Origin: Peromyscus leucopus
Taxonomy: Eukaryota; Chordata; Mammalia; Rodentia; Cricetidae
Assembly: GCF_004664715.2 (NCBI RefSeq)
Contig: NC_051067.1
Location: 66,358,982 to 66,422,981, forward strand
DNA length: 64,000 bases
Direction: 5' to 3'
Made by a program: the position numbers and the translations under genes. Shown piece after piece: positions 9,763-29,900 of this stretch. Below the pieces are notes generated by a model. That model did no database searches. It was not told the DNA's origin and worked only from the letters and a program-made list of their open reading frames with translations. Each line of letters starts with the position of its first letter. Positions within the stretch are counted from its first letter, which is position 1.

Positions 9763-12364
9763 GTAAATATGCTGGAGGCTCTAATCACATTCTCTTCTGC
9801 CAGCCCTTTTGGCTTGTCATATCTGGGTGAGTATTAGCAAAGATTTGGAAAATAGTAAGCAGGCTGAAGCAGCATTGGCAGAGAAAAATATATCTGAGCT
9901 GTTCCAGGGAGAAAATCTCTATATATTATTTCAAGAAGAAAAATGAGTCATAGGAAGTAGGCTAAAGCTATCAGAGCCTTAGAAGTTCAGTGCAGATGGA
10001 CAGCTGACAAGAAACAGGTAATACCCTACCTTGCCATAACAAGGAGAGAATGAAAGCCATCTCCATCTTTTACCCTTAGTGGAATCAGTTCTTCCTTCTT
10101 CCTCAGGTTGATCTCACTAAAGCCAAGATTTTCTGCAACTATCATTTAAAATGTTTTATTAGATGTATCATTAAGGTGGTGGTTACAACTTAAATGATAA
10201 AGTGCCACATGTAAACACCATACATCACAACTTCCCAACACTGCCTACTGTGTGTTGAAGTAAATCATGACAGCATTCATTCCTTGATGGAGTCAAAGAG
10301 GGCTATGTTGTTTGGTGTGGGTTACAGGGTGACATGAAGATTGAAGATTAAATGAACTAAGACAGGGAATTGGAGAGGAGAAATACATCTGAGATTGTAC
10401 ATCTGATTGACAAAGAAGACTTTAGTTTAGGAGTGTCTAAGTATTGTTATCCCTAAAATAATAACTAACATCAGAGTGTGAAGTGCATGCAGAGTGGGTA
10501 TCTGGACTGAGACAGACAAGTAGACATAATTAGTTAATGAGATTGCTCAAATCTTTGGAATACATAAGATCATGGAGAGGAGAAAGAGGACAGAGACCTG
10601 GGGACACAGATATTGAATAAATGGAGTCAGTAACAGCCTCTTAGGGACAGGTAAGTAGAGATGTCTGCAAGCTGATACCGTCAGAGGTAAGGTAATGGAT
10701 CTCAGTGAGAAGGCATGCTTTAAGCCAAGGACTTGAACACGTACACTATGCAGCAGATATCAAGAAGGATCAAGGCTGAAGGATAGCAACTGGATTGCAA
10801 ATTAGGAGACTCTGGTAGTCAGGAAGTATGGTAGTCAGTAGAGGGCTTGAGAAGTGAGTGGGAGCTAAGCAAGGGGGTGGAGAATGTGAAGGTTACTCTT
10901 GGCAAAACTGTAGTAGTAGAGAGGAAGAGGGAGGTGGGCTGATGCTAGAAGACAACAGGTGACCCAGGGGAATGTTTTTCAACGTTAAACAGTTTATTAA
11001 GCTAAGATCAGAAATTGGGGGGTACAGAGACAAGGAGAATGGGTCCAAGAAAGAAAGGTAATCCTAAGAGATTAATACACAATTTATATAAAATATAGTA
11101 TGCAGAGTTTTTGTATGAACATCTGGTACCACATATGGAAATATTCAATGAATGTTCACACAAAATATCTGAAAAGGTAAGAAGTATAGATCTGGCTGCC
11201 AAAGGAGACAAATGGGTGCAATCTGGGGAATGAGTAGAACACTATTTGAGAGACCATTTCTCCTTGGCATTGGGAAAGCAGGAGGCAAACTACAATGTTC
11301 ATGCAGATAAATGTCTTAGCAAGAAGATCCAGAACTGAGGCCAAAGCCCTTTGTGTTCTCCAGTCTTCCTGTGAGGCAGCCATGATTGTCTCCTGAGAAA
11401 GCAGGGGCAGATTAAAGGCAAGGTCTTGTGGAGAACAAGGAAGAATAGGAGTGAATGGCTGCTGGGTTGAATACATGATTCTGAGACCCACTCAAGGCTG
11501 GAAATCATGGCTGCAGGACTCTGTGTTGGCACTGGTACACAGGGTTTACTGATTGTTTTCCCAAAGGATGTTGTAATATTTATAATAGTGTTAGTGAAGC
11601 ATTGTGGGTAGAAGCACTAAGTGTGCACACATAAAGAAATTTTGTTTAAAACCCCATAGGATTGGGATTTTTATCAGAAAGATGCAGTTGATAGCCAGGG
11701 GAACAGAGGAAGGGTTGAAATGACGGGTGGAGGTAAGTACATGAAAAAATGTGTACAGATTTAGAAATAACATAACAGGACATTGAATCTAGAGACTTTA
11801 AAGAAGTGGGTGAGTATATACAGTAACTGAGCAGGGTGAGTGGAAACAGACCAAAGACGATGAATAACCAGCATGGGAAACTGAAGATTAAGATTTCAGA
11901 GAGAGAGGTCCTGTGGTAACAAGGACCAAAGTATAGGTTTTCAGTAGAAAACTGTTGAAATAGGAGTGTGCAAACAATAACTGAGAAATAATGTCCAAAA
12001 GTGAGACAGGTATCAATAGTTGACCATGCATACAGTAGGACTATCCCAAGCTCATGTTCAACAAACTGGTTGCTCCCTCAGGAAGGTGACCTTTCTATCT
12101 CTGTGCTTTCCTAGGCTAAATGTACTGCATTTGTCTATAGTGACCCAGTAACTGTGAAATATGCTTTCGTTCCGGTGCCATTAGGTAGAGAGAGCTAGCT
12201 GATACCTTTTGCATTAGTTGTGTGAAATGAAGACTGTTCCACACGAGTAAAGTACTTCCTCCTCCCTGACCAATGAAGCCGTCTTTTTGGTTTTGATCCT
12301 TGAACTAGTTCTTTGGCACACAAATTCATTGCCTCATTGTGTTCCTTTTGTGTATGCCTGTGTA

Positions 12365-12690
12365 GTATGCATGCGTCTTTGAGGCAAAGGGTGCACATGA
12401 AAGAGTATGTGAAGGTCAGAGGTTAATGATGAGTGTTTTCCTCATAGCTCTCCACCGTATGTACTGAAGCAGGTCTCTTGCTGATCCCAAAGTTTGCTGA
12501 GTCAGCTTATCTACCTAGCCAGTGTGGTCCATGGATCCCATGACTCCCCCTTCCAAGTCTGGCATTACAACTGGGCCATCATATCTGCCCACCTTTTTTT
12601 ATGTGGGAGTTGAAGATCTGAATTCTGATCTTCACTCTGATAGCAAGTGCTTAACCTTCTGAGACATCTCTCCAGACTCTATTGGTTCTT
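12365..12690 (+). repeat. Dispersed rodent repeat, family R (copy 3)
   Basis: 'gtgaaggtcagaggttaatgatgagtgttttcctcat' and 'gctctccaccgtatgta' are followed by 'aggtctcttgctg' and 'tacctagccagtgtgg'. It ends in 'tgggagttgaagatctgaattctgatcttcac' and 'agcaagtgcttaaccttctgagacatctctcc'. The order and orientation match the copies at 8520 and 32880. Confidence 0.55.
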
Positions 12691-12890
12691 ATCATTTATT
12701 TTGTTTGGTGATTTTAATTTTTCTGGTCAGGAACACCATTAATATGGACAAACAGGTTTCTTTAAAGCTGTATCAGTTTGTGCCATACTCAGAGGTAAAG
12801 CTTCTTTGTCCACAGACTTGGATTTTAAAATAATGTGCTATAGTAAGTTATCACCTTTCATTATCTCAAGATAAGACAAAACAAAAGATG

Positions 12891-13056
12891 GAGCTAAAGA
12901 GATGGCCCAGCAGTTAACAGTACTTCTGTTGGAGAGGGCTGGAGTTTGGGTCCCAGCACCCATTTCAGGGCCTTACAACCACCTATCACTATAGTTCCAA
13001 GGGATCTGATGCCCTCTTTTGGACTCCACAGGCACCTGCATGCATATGGTGTGCCT

Positions 13057-13108
<52 letters not shown>
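12891..13108 (+). repeat. B3-type SINE with (CA)n tail
   Basis: The tRNA-derived head 'gagctaaagagatggcccagcagttaacagtac' is followed by the B3 body 'gggtcccagcaccc...ttccaagggatctgatgccctcttttgg...caggcacctgcatgcatatgg'. It runs into about 25 CA repeats (13060-13108). Confidence 0.8.
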
Positions 13109-13110
<2 letters not shown>

Positions 13111-16100
13111 CTTTTTCGAGTAGGTCTTCAATAACTTTCATGATGAATGTCTTCAATATATTTTAAATTCAGTTTGGAATGAGAAGTTTCCACTCTGGAT
13201 CTGTTTCTTCTTCCTAAAGCTCTTTGGCCAGTGGGGTGTGTCTTTGCATCCCTGTGCCTTCGGTGAGGTTCCCAGGCCTTCTGGAACAGGAGGGGAGGAG
13301 TGGTAACGGTGGAATATGATAATGGAAAAATGGCTGATGGCTTCCCAATTAACCCTTCTTAACTACTTTGGGCTCTAATTAATTCAAGAACAAAAACAAG
13401 TGATTTTGATTATCTCTTGTGCCAATGTAAGCATTCTTTATGTATTAAACATTGAATAATGTGTATATGTGTGATTGTGAAAAATATCTCTATATGCTGT
13501 ATGTATGCTTATATATTTCTTGCTTATTTGTCCTTAAATCAATATCATGCATTTGTTCATCCGCTCATCTAGTGATAATAACTGAATGACCTCTGGGGTT
13601 GTATGCATTCCCGACTCCCACTGTCCCCATGTGCTGAGCACTTGCTTTACATCATTCATGACAGCCTTTTCTCAGCCATGGGAATCTGCAGTTCCCCCAG
13701 TGCAGGCATGAAGACACACGCTTCTGCCTACCTCTGGTTCTCAGAACCAGAAATTCTGTGTCTATAACACCTGTTTTCAATCTTCTGCTCCGTTTCTCAA
13801 ATCTTATTATATCTCTGCCTTTTCACACTTTGTAGTCTCTCTCTAATATTTGTTTGCAAAACATGGACTCATTTGTATTGCTATAATTACTGTGATTTTT
13901 TGTCTTCTTGTCTGTAGTGGTTCCTCCCTTCTGGCAGCCTCTCTGTAACTCCTGTTCTTCTTCATGGTGCCATACCATCAGAGATGAACTCTCCAAGTAG
14001 GCATGTCAAGGCACATTCCAATCCTGGTCAGCATAGGATTGTGTTTCTGGAACCAGAATATGATCATGCTCAAGAGATAACACAACTCTGGAGCCTTGAC
14101 TTCACTGTGATTTCTAAGTGTCCCCTCCTACTCTGAAAATGAATTTATTCATAGTTTAGCCAAAATAGGGAGAGAATGATTCCAAGTCTCCTTTTCTGGA
14201 GTGGTATTACAATTTTGTAGGGGTCTCATTTTTAATTACAAGCATTTAGTCCATCATATTCTCTCCTGCGACTTCCCAGTTGAAGAACTTTGTGTTTCCA
14301 GGTGGGATACAGGTATATTATAGGAATTTTTCTGTATATAGGTCATTGGAGTAATGACACATCAAAATTCTCAGAGAAATACCACTCTACCACTGAGCTA
14401 CAGCCTCAGCTTGAAGAGGAATGGCCCAGCTTTTCTTTTGATGTTTTGGGGAAAACAAAACAAAACTCTGAAATAGCCCAGGTGGGCGACCCTGGAGTGG
14501 TCCGAAGCCAAAGGTAAACCTGAAGTCCCGCTCCAGCTTCTCCAGCTTCAACCTCTAGGTGGGATTACATTACAGACCTGTGTGCCTCCACTGCACCTTT
14601 TTAGACAGTGCTAGAGGTTGAGCCCAGAGCCCGTGACACGCTAGGCCTAAGCTCTGCCTGCTTTTCTGAGCTACATCTGCAACAGGAAATATAGTTCTCA
14701 GAGAGTAAGGAAATAGGCAAAACCTGAGAACTGCTCAGAAAAATCAGTCAGGCAGCAAGAGCACCCCAAAAGCCCCCCTTACTGTGACATTCCCTTCTGA
14801 TCAGTGTCGTCCTCCTCAGGCTCAGCACTGCACATGTATTCAAACTTTTCCCTTTGTATGGTAAATGATCATATAACTCTCTTAGCTAACCACCCTGGAC
14901 TACAGTTTCTTCAAAAAATAACTGCAGATCAGGACTTCAGGGCCAATTTTAACAAGGCAAATAACCTTAGTGACATAAATGAGGTTCCAGGTGCCATGCC
15001 ACTGTAAGACAGGCGTGGTGTCCATGTGTGCCTGCTAAATGCTGGCTTCTTTACCCAGCACCCAGATTGGCTCTTTTCTGTGGCACTTAACATTCCTTTG
15101 GCCTTCAGATAGGTCTAGTATTCAATTGTAACTTATTTTAAAGGTCCTCAGAGGGCAGGCTTTTGTGCCTTGGATTTTTGTGTGCAGTATCCCACGACTA
15201 CCACAGTAATTATTAAATAGGACTCATGCCTGAGAATACCAAGAAATGCTCCTATCTATCTACTAAAACAAAAGAAGACTTTTCCAAGAGCGTGATCCAT
15301 CCACCTCCATCCATTGGTACTCTTGATACTTACAAGACTGTACAAGAAGCCCAAAGGAAAGCCATTGTTTGCAAGTTGCACCTCTGTCATCAATGGCCCA
15401 TGGTGGTCAGGGACAGACAGTGTCCAGAGTGCAGACACACACAGATGGTGGCTGTCAGGGGCTGACGCATGCTGCAGATTACAGCTCTTAACTAGGCAAA
15501 GAGGATTACATTTTTTTTTTTTTTTACAGCCAGGAAGCTGTCTTTTAGTCAACTGACTATGGATTTAAAGGAACAGCTTGCTATGTTAGCAGCCTTGTTG
15601 ACAAGGAAGATATACTAAAAACTTTTGGTCAGTTTCATCTGCTGCTCAGAGACTACTACTAAGTCAAAATTCCTATAGACTTCAGAGGAACAGATGGCTC
15701 GGATACAGAGAACTTGGCCAACCCATCTTCATTGACTGTATAACCACATAGCATGGACCTTGCACTTGAAAAATCAGCTTATTTTACTCTAAGTATTTTA
15801 TTCATATGAAGAATCCTTTTGTTTCTATATTTTAATCACAAACACCCACTAACTTTAAAGAAAGAGAGAGAATGGTATTTCAAAATTGAGTCTTAGACAA
15901 GCATTTTAGAGAGGAGAGCCAAATATAAAATTATTCAGTGAACTGCTATTGTGGCCATTCATTCAGATGGCCTAACCACTGTAAGCTCTCTTTAGTGAAG
16001 CATTGCCAGGCACTGTCAGAAATATCACTGGTTAGAAATGTCTGTGTGTGCAGAATAAGGATCTCATTCAGATGAGCGTGCAGTAACACCTGCATCCTCA

Positions 16101-16242
16101 CCACAGTGTGCGTTTAGAATCTCCTGGTACATATGCCACAGCGAGATGCAGAATCTTTACAAGCACAGTATGTTCAGGAGTGAAAGGTAACATCTAAAAG
16201 GTGAGGCTGGTGGCCTGTAATGAGTTAACGTTTTCTTCACAG

Positions 16243-16453
16243 GGTCCGCTTCCTGGTGGATGAGGGCTATGAGAATCGGATTCTCATGGCACATGACATA
16301 CACACGAAGCACCGATTGATGAAGTATGGAGGTCACGGCTACTCGCATATTCTCACCAACATTGTTCCTAAGATGCTTCTTAGAGGAATCGCTGAGAGAG
16401 CAATTGATAAGATCCTCATAGAAAACCCTAGACAATGGCTAACATTTAAGTAG
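16243..16453 (+). CDS. PTER: PTER last coding exon (residues about 280-349) with stop
   Basis: The exon carries the carboxy-terminal 70 codons of phosphotriesterase-related protein. The acceptor 'ttttcttcacag' precedes GGTCCGC; the first G completes Arg with the AG of the previous exon. The protein continues [20 protein letters not shown], then [20 protein letters not shown], and ends [17 protein letters not shown] (TAG at 16451-16453). The AHDIHTK motif contains Asp298 in human numbering, the last metal ligand of the amidohydrolase active site, and is intact. With the previous exon, 116 full residues are encoded, exactly what a 349-residue PTER needs. It lies in a tail-to-tail arrangement with C1QL3. 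I am confident of the gene; the exon number depends on the unseen 5' part. Confidence 0.97.
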
Positions 16454-17037
16454 GATGGCTGTTGATGAACACAGACCTCGAGGATAAAATTTGTAGAGAA
16501 TATTCAGTGACTTCAAATCTATCTGAGACTTTAATCCAAGCTACACAGGGCCAATGACTGATCACTTTCCTCCTATAAGAAACTATCACAGGGAAATCTC
16601 TAATTGGGGGCTACTGGGCTCAAGTAAGTCCTATTGTTTTACCTTAAAAAAAAAAAAAAAAAAGAGCATGTCCCCAAACAGTAATTTAAAGCTGTATCTC
16701 CCAAGAGTCGTTTTTTCCCCTGACTCTACCATCTACACTACTTGAGAAAAATGAAAGTGTCTCTAGTTAAGTTGCCCCCTTCTGGAGCAATCTAATGTTT
16801 CTTGTAATATTGATGATCCTGCTAATTATCCTGCTGTTCTTTAATTAATGCTTAATGAATAATATGGCATTTTAAAATCACTTTTGCAACAAGGGAAGTT
16901 ACATTTTGAGACATTTTTTCCCCAAAGGAGACTGCAATAAAATTACCAATTCACAATAATAAAAATATTTTGGAAGGTGAACTGTGTTTTCCATCTATAT
17001 CTGTAAACTTATAATAAATCAGTTTTGCTGACTTTGG
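16454..17037 (+). other. PTER: PTER 3'UTR
   Basis: Sequence from the stop codon to the candidate cleavage region. It contains an A19-like run at about 16647-16664 and no recognisable SINE. Three canonical AATAAA hexamers (16936-16941, 16958-16963, 17013-17018) lie near the end. The right boundary is an estimate placed about 20 bp after the last hexamer. Confidence 0.65.
17013..17018 (+). terminator. PTER: PTER poly(A) signal (AATAAA, best of three)
   Basis: A canonical AATAAA is followed about 50 bp on by a GT-rich element ('atgttgtgttttgc', about 17068-17081) of the type that supports cleavage. Two upstream hexamers at 16936 and 16958 could serve as alternatives. Poly(A) usage cannot be proved from sequence alone. 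Confidence 0.6.
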
Positions 17038-17244
17038 CTTCCTGGTCTCCATTTTTGCTGTTAATTATGTTGTGTTTTGCAAAGTCTATCTAAGAACACA
17101 TAATAATAGTGAATTATAAAAATGAAATCATAAAAGTAAAAATATATTACATAATATAGTTTAATGAATCATTACAGTTATAATAACAAAGGCCACAATT
17201 TAATTAATTCATAAGTTATAATGCAAAGAAAAAGAGAAATGCTT

Positions 17245-19608
17245 GCCTTATATATAGTCCCTTTATTTCATTTACCTTTTATTTTTTTTTTCCTCAGGCC
17301 TAAACAGAGAAAATAATGCTTATTTATCCAAGAAAAGGTCAGGTCTATTGGAAATGACAGTCTGTTTGTAAATACTACTCTTTAGAAGAGATCCAGCCAT
17401 GAAGTTCTTTGCTAATAAAGCCTTTTCAAAAATATTAGTTAAAACGCTTAACTGATGTACACTGTTGTTTATAAGTTAATCCCTTGAATCCTCACTATGT
17501 GATTTGATACCTAAGACAAATCTCTAATCCCTTGCCGCCAATCCATCTTTGATAAATATATGCCGTTAAATAGAAATTAAAACAGTGGCAATTCATTTGT
17601 GAGTTACCTTACATATTAGAAGGGTCAAATCGAATTAGTCACTACTCTTTATGAGTGATCTAAGTGTTTTTTATCATATAAATCATGACAGTTACTCAGA
17701 CCAAAGGCATTTAAACACAGCAAACACCACCCTTAGATGGGAACACCATGCGTAACTCTTGGATCGAGTTTTGCTAAACTAAAGCTATTTCCGTTGATCA
17801 TAGCTGATCAAGCTCTCTGTGTATTAGAACAAAAAGTACCGAAGTAAAATGAGCCAGGGGAACAGCCCAATTCCTTTAAAGGGGAAAATGCAAATGTCCT
17901 TCACCAATAAAGCAAGCAGATTTTTAAATCTCTGGTTTTGAAACCTACTTGTCAAAGAGTGTTTAAAGGCAACTGAAAGGGGAACAGATTTTCCATTGTA
18001 AGAGGGGAAGTTGTGTGTTGGTAGGAAGTATTCTCATGCATTTTGATCTTTCCCTTAGATTAAAGAGCTAGCTCTTGGCAGTGTGTTTTAACTAGAGAGA
18101 ATGGGTCTGCACTATACTGTCAGCTTCAATCTGCCAGAAAGAAAAGAAAGAATTGACTACTCAAATGTGTATGTCATAGACGTTGTGAAGGAGCTCTGCT
18201 TGCTTCCTGAAGTCCCTTGTTAATGGTCTGCCAGAGAATGCAGTTAAAATATCGACTGCATATGGAATACAGTAACCATGGGATCAACTAACTCACACAT
18301 GTGTGATGTGGGGCACTTGAATCTACTGTGATTTCATTGCCTGGATAACTCTTAAAGAGAAGTCACTTTTATTGTTTTGCTACTCTACATATTTGTATCA
18401 TCTAAAATATATTTCAATCTAAAATAAGTCAAATAATTTGTGCATGGTTCTGTGTGATACATAGATACTTTTTAAATTACTTTTTTGAGCTGTACAGCCA
18501 CCGTGCCTAGTGGACTGAAGCCATGTATATATAATATTTCATCTAACATATATGTATATAAATAAGTGTGTGGCAGATATTTATATAAAATATATACACT
18601 TTGTTTTCATATTGGTTCTATGTGAAACTGTTAAGTTTGAAATAAGCTCAGGCCATGGATTTGCGGTAACTGTTTGAAGGCCTTACATACTGTCCCCTTG
18701 ATGACGCATGCAGTAGCTCAAATTAAACCTTTGTGCCTTAGGTTGTGAACAATCTTTTGTTCCAAAGAAGGCAAAAGCCTCCATCTGACTTCATACCAAA
18801 GAATAAATTTCTCTGACTGTTCAAGTGAGTCTAAATGTATTCTATTGACGAAATGGACACACAGGGGGGTTCTAAATACCATACATAATTACACATTTTC
18901 ACACTTAGAGGGTAATCCTATGATACAATTTCAATCTCTATTTTCTTAAGACTATCACCAGAAAAGAGAGAAAAGAAAATTCACATGAAAAAAAAATGTG
19001 AAAATGATCACAGGCTTGGGAATTCCCACAAATCCAGAAAATTCCAGGTTAAGGCTTGAAGTTGAATCATTCCCAGGTCTAGCTCTAAAGTTAACAAGAG
19101 TACAAGGCAAACAATATCTTTGGGGACAAGCAGCATTACTTCAATTAGACCTTCTCCTGCAGGGTAAAATGACTCCTCCCCACACTACAAATAGACTCCA
19201 AGTATCTTATTAAGCAGGTGAACTCACAAGAACCAAAGCTGACACATGGATAAAAGCAGCAAGATCACGGTACACCAAAGTATCATTGATATCGAAGAAA
19301 TAATTCAGTGTCTTAGATTTTTCTATAAAAATTTGTGGTCTATATAGGACTTCATTCACATGGACACTAACAATAAGGAGTATTTGCTTTGGCGGTAGTA
19401 GATCACACATCTGCTTATCTTGCGTTAAATTACTTTTTTACATAATGTGTCTGAGTGATACAGATGTGAGTCAGGTAGCATTTGATCTCCCCACATTTAC
19501 ACAACCGAGATGCACTACAATCGGCATCCCCAGGATCCTTGATTCACTGACGTTAGCCACACGAATCCAGCGTTCAAACTCAGAATAGCAAGCTCAGTTT
19601 CTGCATTA
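17245..19608 (-). other. C1QL3: C1QL3 3'UTR (proposed extent)
   Basis: Minus-strand sequence between the C1QL3 stop codon and a tandem pair of AATAAA signals near 17.26-17.28 kb. It is AT-rich, free of recognisable SINEs and without a long ORF. A nearer minus-strand AATAAA (+ strand TTTATT at 18368-18373) would give a shorter UTR of about 1.25 kb. The long version is inferred from the hexamer pair and from my recollection that the human PTER and C1QL3 transcripts end almost on top of each other. Confidence 0.45.
17262..17283 (-). terminator. C1QL3: C1QL3 candidate poly(A) signals (tandem AATAAA)
   Basis: On the minus strand two AATAAA hexamers occur 16 bp apart (+ strand TTTATT at 17278-17283 and 17262-17267). 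They are about 245 bp from the last PTER AATAAA on the opposite strand. A single weaker candidate lies at 18368-18373. Confidence 0.45.
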
Positions 19609-26966
<7,358 letters not shown>

Positions 26967-26967
<1 letters not shown>

Positions 26968-26994
26968 GACAAACGCGCGCCGGAGCAATTTATA
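26967..26994 (-). promoter_or_regulatory. C1QL3: C1QL3 core promoter: TATA box and initiator-like site
   Basis: On the minus strand TATAAAT occurs at 26994-26988 inside otherwise GC-rich DNA. An initiator-like GTCAGCC has its A at 26967, about 27 bp downstream of the first T of the TATA box. This is at the edge of the CpG island and just upstream of the ATG-free leader, which fits a transcription start here. Start sites need 5'-end data. Confidence 0.5.
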
Positions 26995-29900
26995 GGAACC
27001 CAAGGCACAGAGGAAGGGGAGCCGCTTTGGCATCTCTCTGCAGCATCTGCTCTGCTCATCCCACTCACACAGAGTTTGGCATTACTCTGACAATGTGGGA
27101 TTTTTTTTTTCGGCCTCTCTTTTTTTTTTCCCCTCTCTGCAAGGGATGAACAGTGAAATCCTGAATACTCCCTTGTCTAACCCAGGCGATGGCAGCGCCC
27201 TAGCTGGACACACAAGGGGAGGGAGACAGCTGTGCGACAGCTCTCAGGACTCAAGGGTCACACCTAAATCTATTTCCCCAGAGCCAGCAGCCTTTGTTGG
27301 AGGTGGAAGTGAAGGTTGAAAGGAGGGAGGTTTGATGACAATATTTCTCTCCTGGCTCATCCACAATCAGTGCTTCAGGTGTTTTTCAAAATGCCACTTT
27401 TAACATAAGGAGGGCCCTTTCCAATTTTCCAGACAGTAGATGTGCGGTTTTTTTTTAACCTTAGCATTTGCTTCCACAGCCTCCTAAATGAAAGAAGATG
27501 TTACCCTGAGAACAGTAAAGTGTATTTAAAAACCAAAGGACATTTCTTGATTTAAATGAACTTGTCCACCGCCCAAAAGGAGGAGGGCTGGTTCTTCTTA
27601 CAAGTGTCACGCCATGGTGAGAGCATACATGGGCATTTGACTTACGGGCTTCCAATTGCAGCTGCCCTTTAGAAGATACCATCATTGGACTTGAAGTTGC
27701 GTGTGCTTAAAGGTGCAACATGCAGGAGAAATAATCACTTGTCAGTATGCCTTCGAAGGTCTTACAATAAAGCAAGCAGTGTTTGCAAAAGTGCCAGGTT
27801 TCATAAGACAGGGAGAGAATTCTGTAGGTGCCATGGCAGACTTCCCAGATGTGCATTGGGGGAGGGGAAATGGGGAACTTATGACAGAAAAGCCACCACC
27901 CCTAACAGTTGGAAGAGCTGGATGAAGAAACCACTTGAATTTAGAATATCAATAGAAGGCCCCCAGAGTGGGTTTTAGGAGGGTTATCCCACCAACAAAT
28001 ACATTTGACACATAAGGATGGTTTTAAATAAATAAGTAGAATTGATTCCTAAATCATACTTCTGCATTCAGGAGCAATAGATGTCAATCAAGCATGGGTG
28101 ACATTTGCTTGTCAATACGGAATGATGGCTGGGAAGACAGTAACTTATTACAACAGGGTGAGAATCTGAAATGAGAAACAGGAACAAATAATAATATAAC
28201 AAGCAAGTAATAAATCCTAAGTGACTATCAGCAACCCGTGGTCTTGTCTGTAGGCTCCACAGCACAGCATCTCCTTCAAGATTCTGCAGCCTCTCCCCTT
28301 TCTCCCCTATCTCAACAGTTAAGTCCTTTCTCTGATTCAAAACAAAGGAAGGTCAAGTGAGCAGATTCATTGATTCCTTGGAGGGGAATGTCAGCAGTTC
28401 CTTGAGGGCTTTCTGGGGGAGTCAACACTAAAGACCTGGGCTTACTTTCCCATGGTACAGCTACCCCATGTTCTCTCACCATCAGCCAGGCTACTAATAG
28501 GGTCCTAGGGTGCTGATAGGGTGACGAGAAATGGCCTTCCAACTCTCAAAACCTTAATTTTCATTTTAGGAGAATGGTTTTTATAAATGTGCATCAATAC
28601 CTTTGGCATATATATTCTGTAAATTTTTGTTCATGTGAGCTACCTGATTTCTATATTTTTAAGTAATAAACACAGAAACTGATTGCTCCAGGCCACAGTA
28701 CCAACACCTACCCCCCAACATACCTTCTTGGTTGTTTCTCAAAAATCTTTCTCCAGGGTGAGAAAATGGTAACCTATGGTGCATGCCCACAGTGGAAGGA
28801 AATGTACTCATGTAACAAACTCTTCTTTCATGTTCCAAAATATCCCAATTGATAAAGCCTTCTAAATTACTAAGGAGAGTCTGATGGAAGGGATGTCTGA
28901 AATGGAGTTTTTAAAAGATAGAGATAAATAAATGTTCATCAAAAGGACACAAAGGGCTTTCCCACTGAAGATCTTCATTTCATGAGAGAATTCATCGATG
29001 AGAATGTGACATACTAGAGTCAAGATCAGCTCTGAGAAATGAGTCATCTTCTCATGCAGATGGGAAGACCCAGACCTGTGCCATTGGATGAGCTCACTGG
29101 AATGATCTCTACAAATCATTACTGCATCCAGCCCAGCCTGGGTGGTAACATGGGGCATTTCTTTGCCAACTTCTTTTTATGACAATGCAATGTTTGATAT
29201 TGCATGCAAGTGCTCTGATATCCTAGAACTCTGTTGAGGTTTCTGAAGATGACCAGTGCTGCTTGTTCAGAATGAAGGCACCTTCTCCCAAGTTCCAAGG
29301 CTGAGAGACTATCTATCAAAGGCACATTTCTGAGTGCACACATGAGCATTTGGCTTTTTTTGTGAAGTAAGTTAAAGTCACTGCCCTCCTTTCTCTTTTC
29401 TAGAATACCCCCACCATGCACTTTGGGAGAAAATGGCTTTTGTTTCCCCAAGATTTTCAGGGATGACTCGGTAGTAAATGAACGTATGGCTGCTTGCTGT
29501 CATTTTCTACTGCTCTAGTTCATGGAAGCTTCTCTGGAGAGTTACTCATGCTTCATCTCTTGTTCTGACAGTTTGAATAAACCATCTGATGCGGCTTATT
29601 ACTCATCTTCTTTATATATATGTAATAATGGAAACCACGTCAATTAAAAATATTTAGTTTTCTTTAGTGCTCATCAGAAAAGCAAGTTTTCTCTCATATT
29701 TGGTATCAGTCTTGGAAATGGCTGTGGAGTCTCTTTTTCACAGCATTCCTCACTGTTTTGGAAGAGAGGGGGAAAAAAACACTAGTGGTATTCTCAATAC
29801 TGAATCCGAGCCTTTGGGATGCTTCAGCTGACAAAGCCCAATCCAGAGACGCAGGATCACGGTGGGGTGGTGATCTGTGATTTTCATCTTCCCGCATCAT

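Larger units (their letters stand above)
9763..16242 (+). other. PTER: Last PTER intron (about 6.5 kb)
   Basis: The boundaries are GT (9763-9764) and AG (16241-16242), joining AG|G to an Arg codon. Contents: purine-rich unique sequence at about 10.0-12.0 kb with no recognised gene, a family-R repeat at 12365, a B3-type SINE with a CA tail at 12891-13108 and an ID-like fragment in reverse near 14380-14410. There is also a poly(T) run at about 15511-15526. Several open frames of 60-111 codons exist on both strands, but none resembles a known protein. Confidence 0.85.

Noticed and set aside
11156..11491. 111-codon minus-strand frame in the last PTER intron
   Set aside because: No recognisable domain, no signal of splicing or a poly(A) tail, and the length is within what chance allows in 6 kb.
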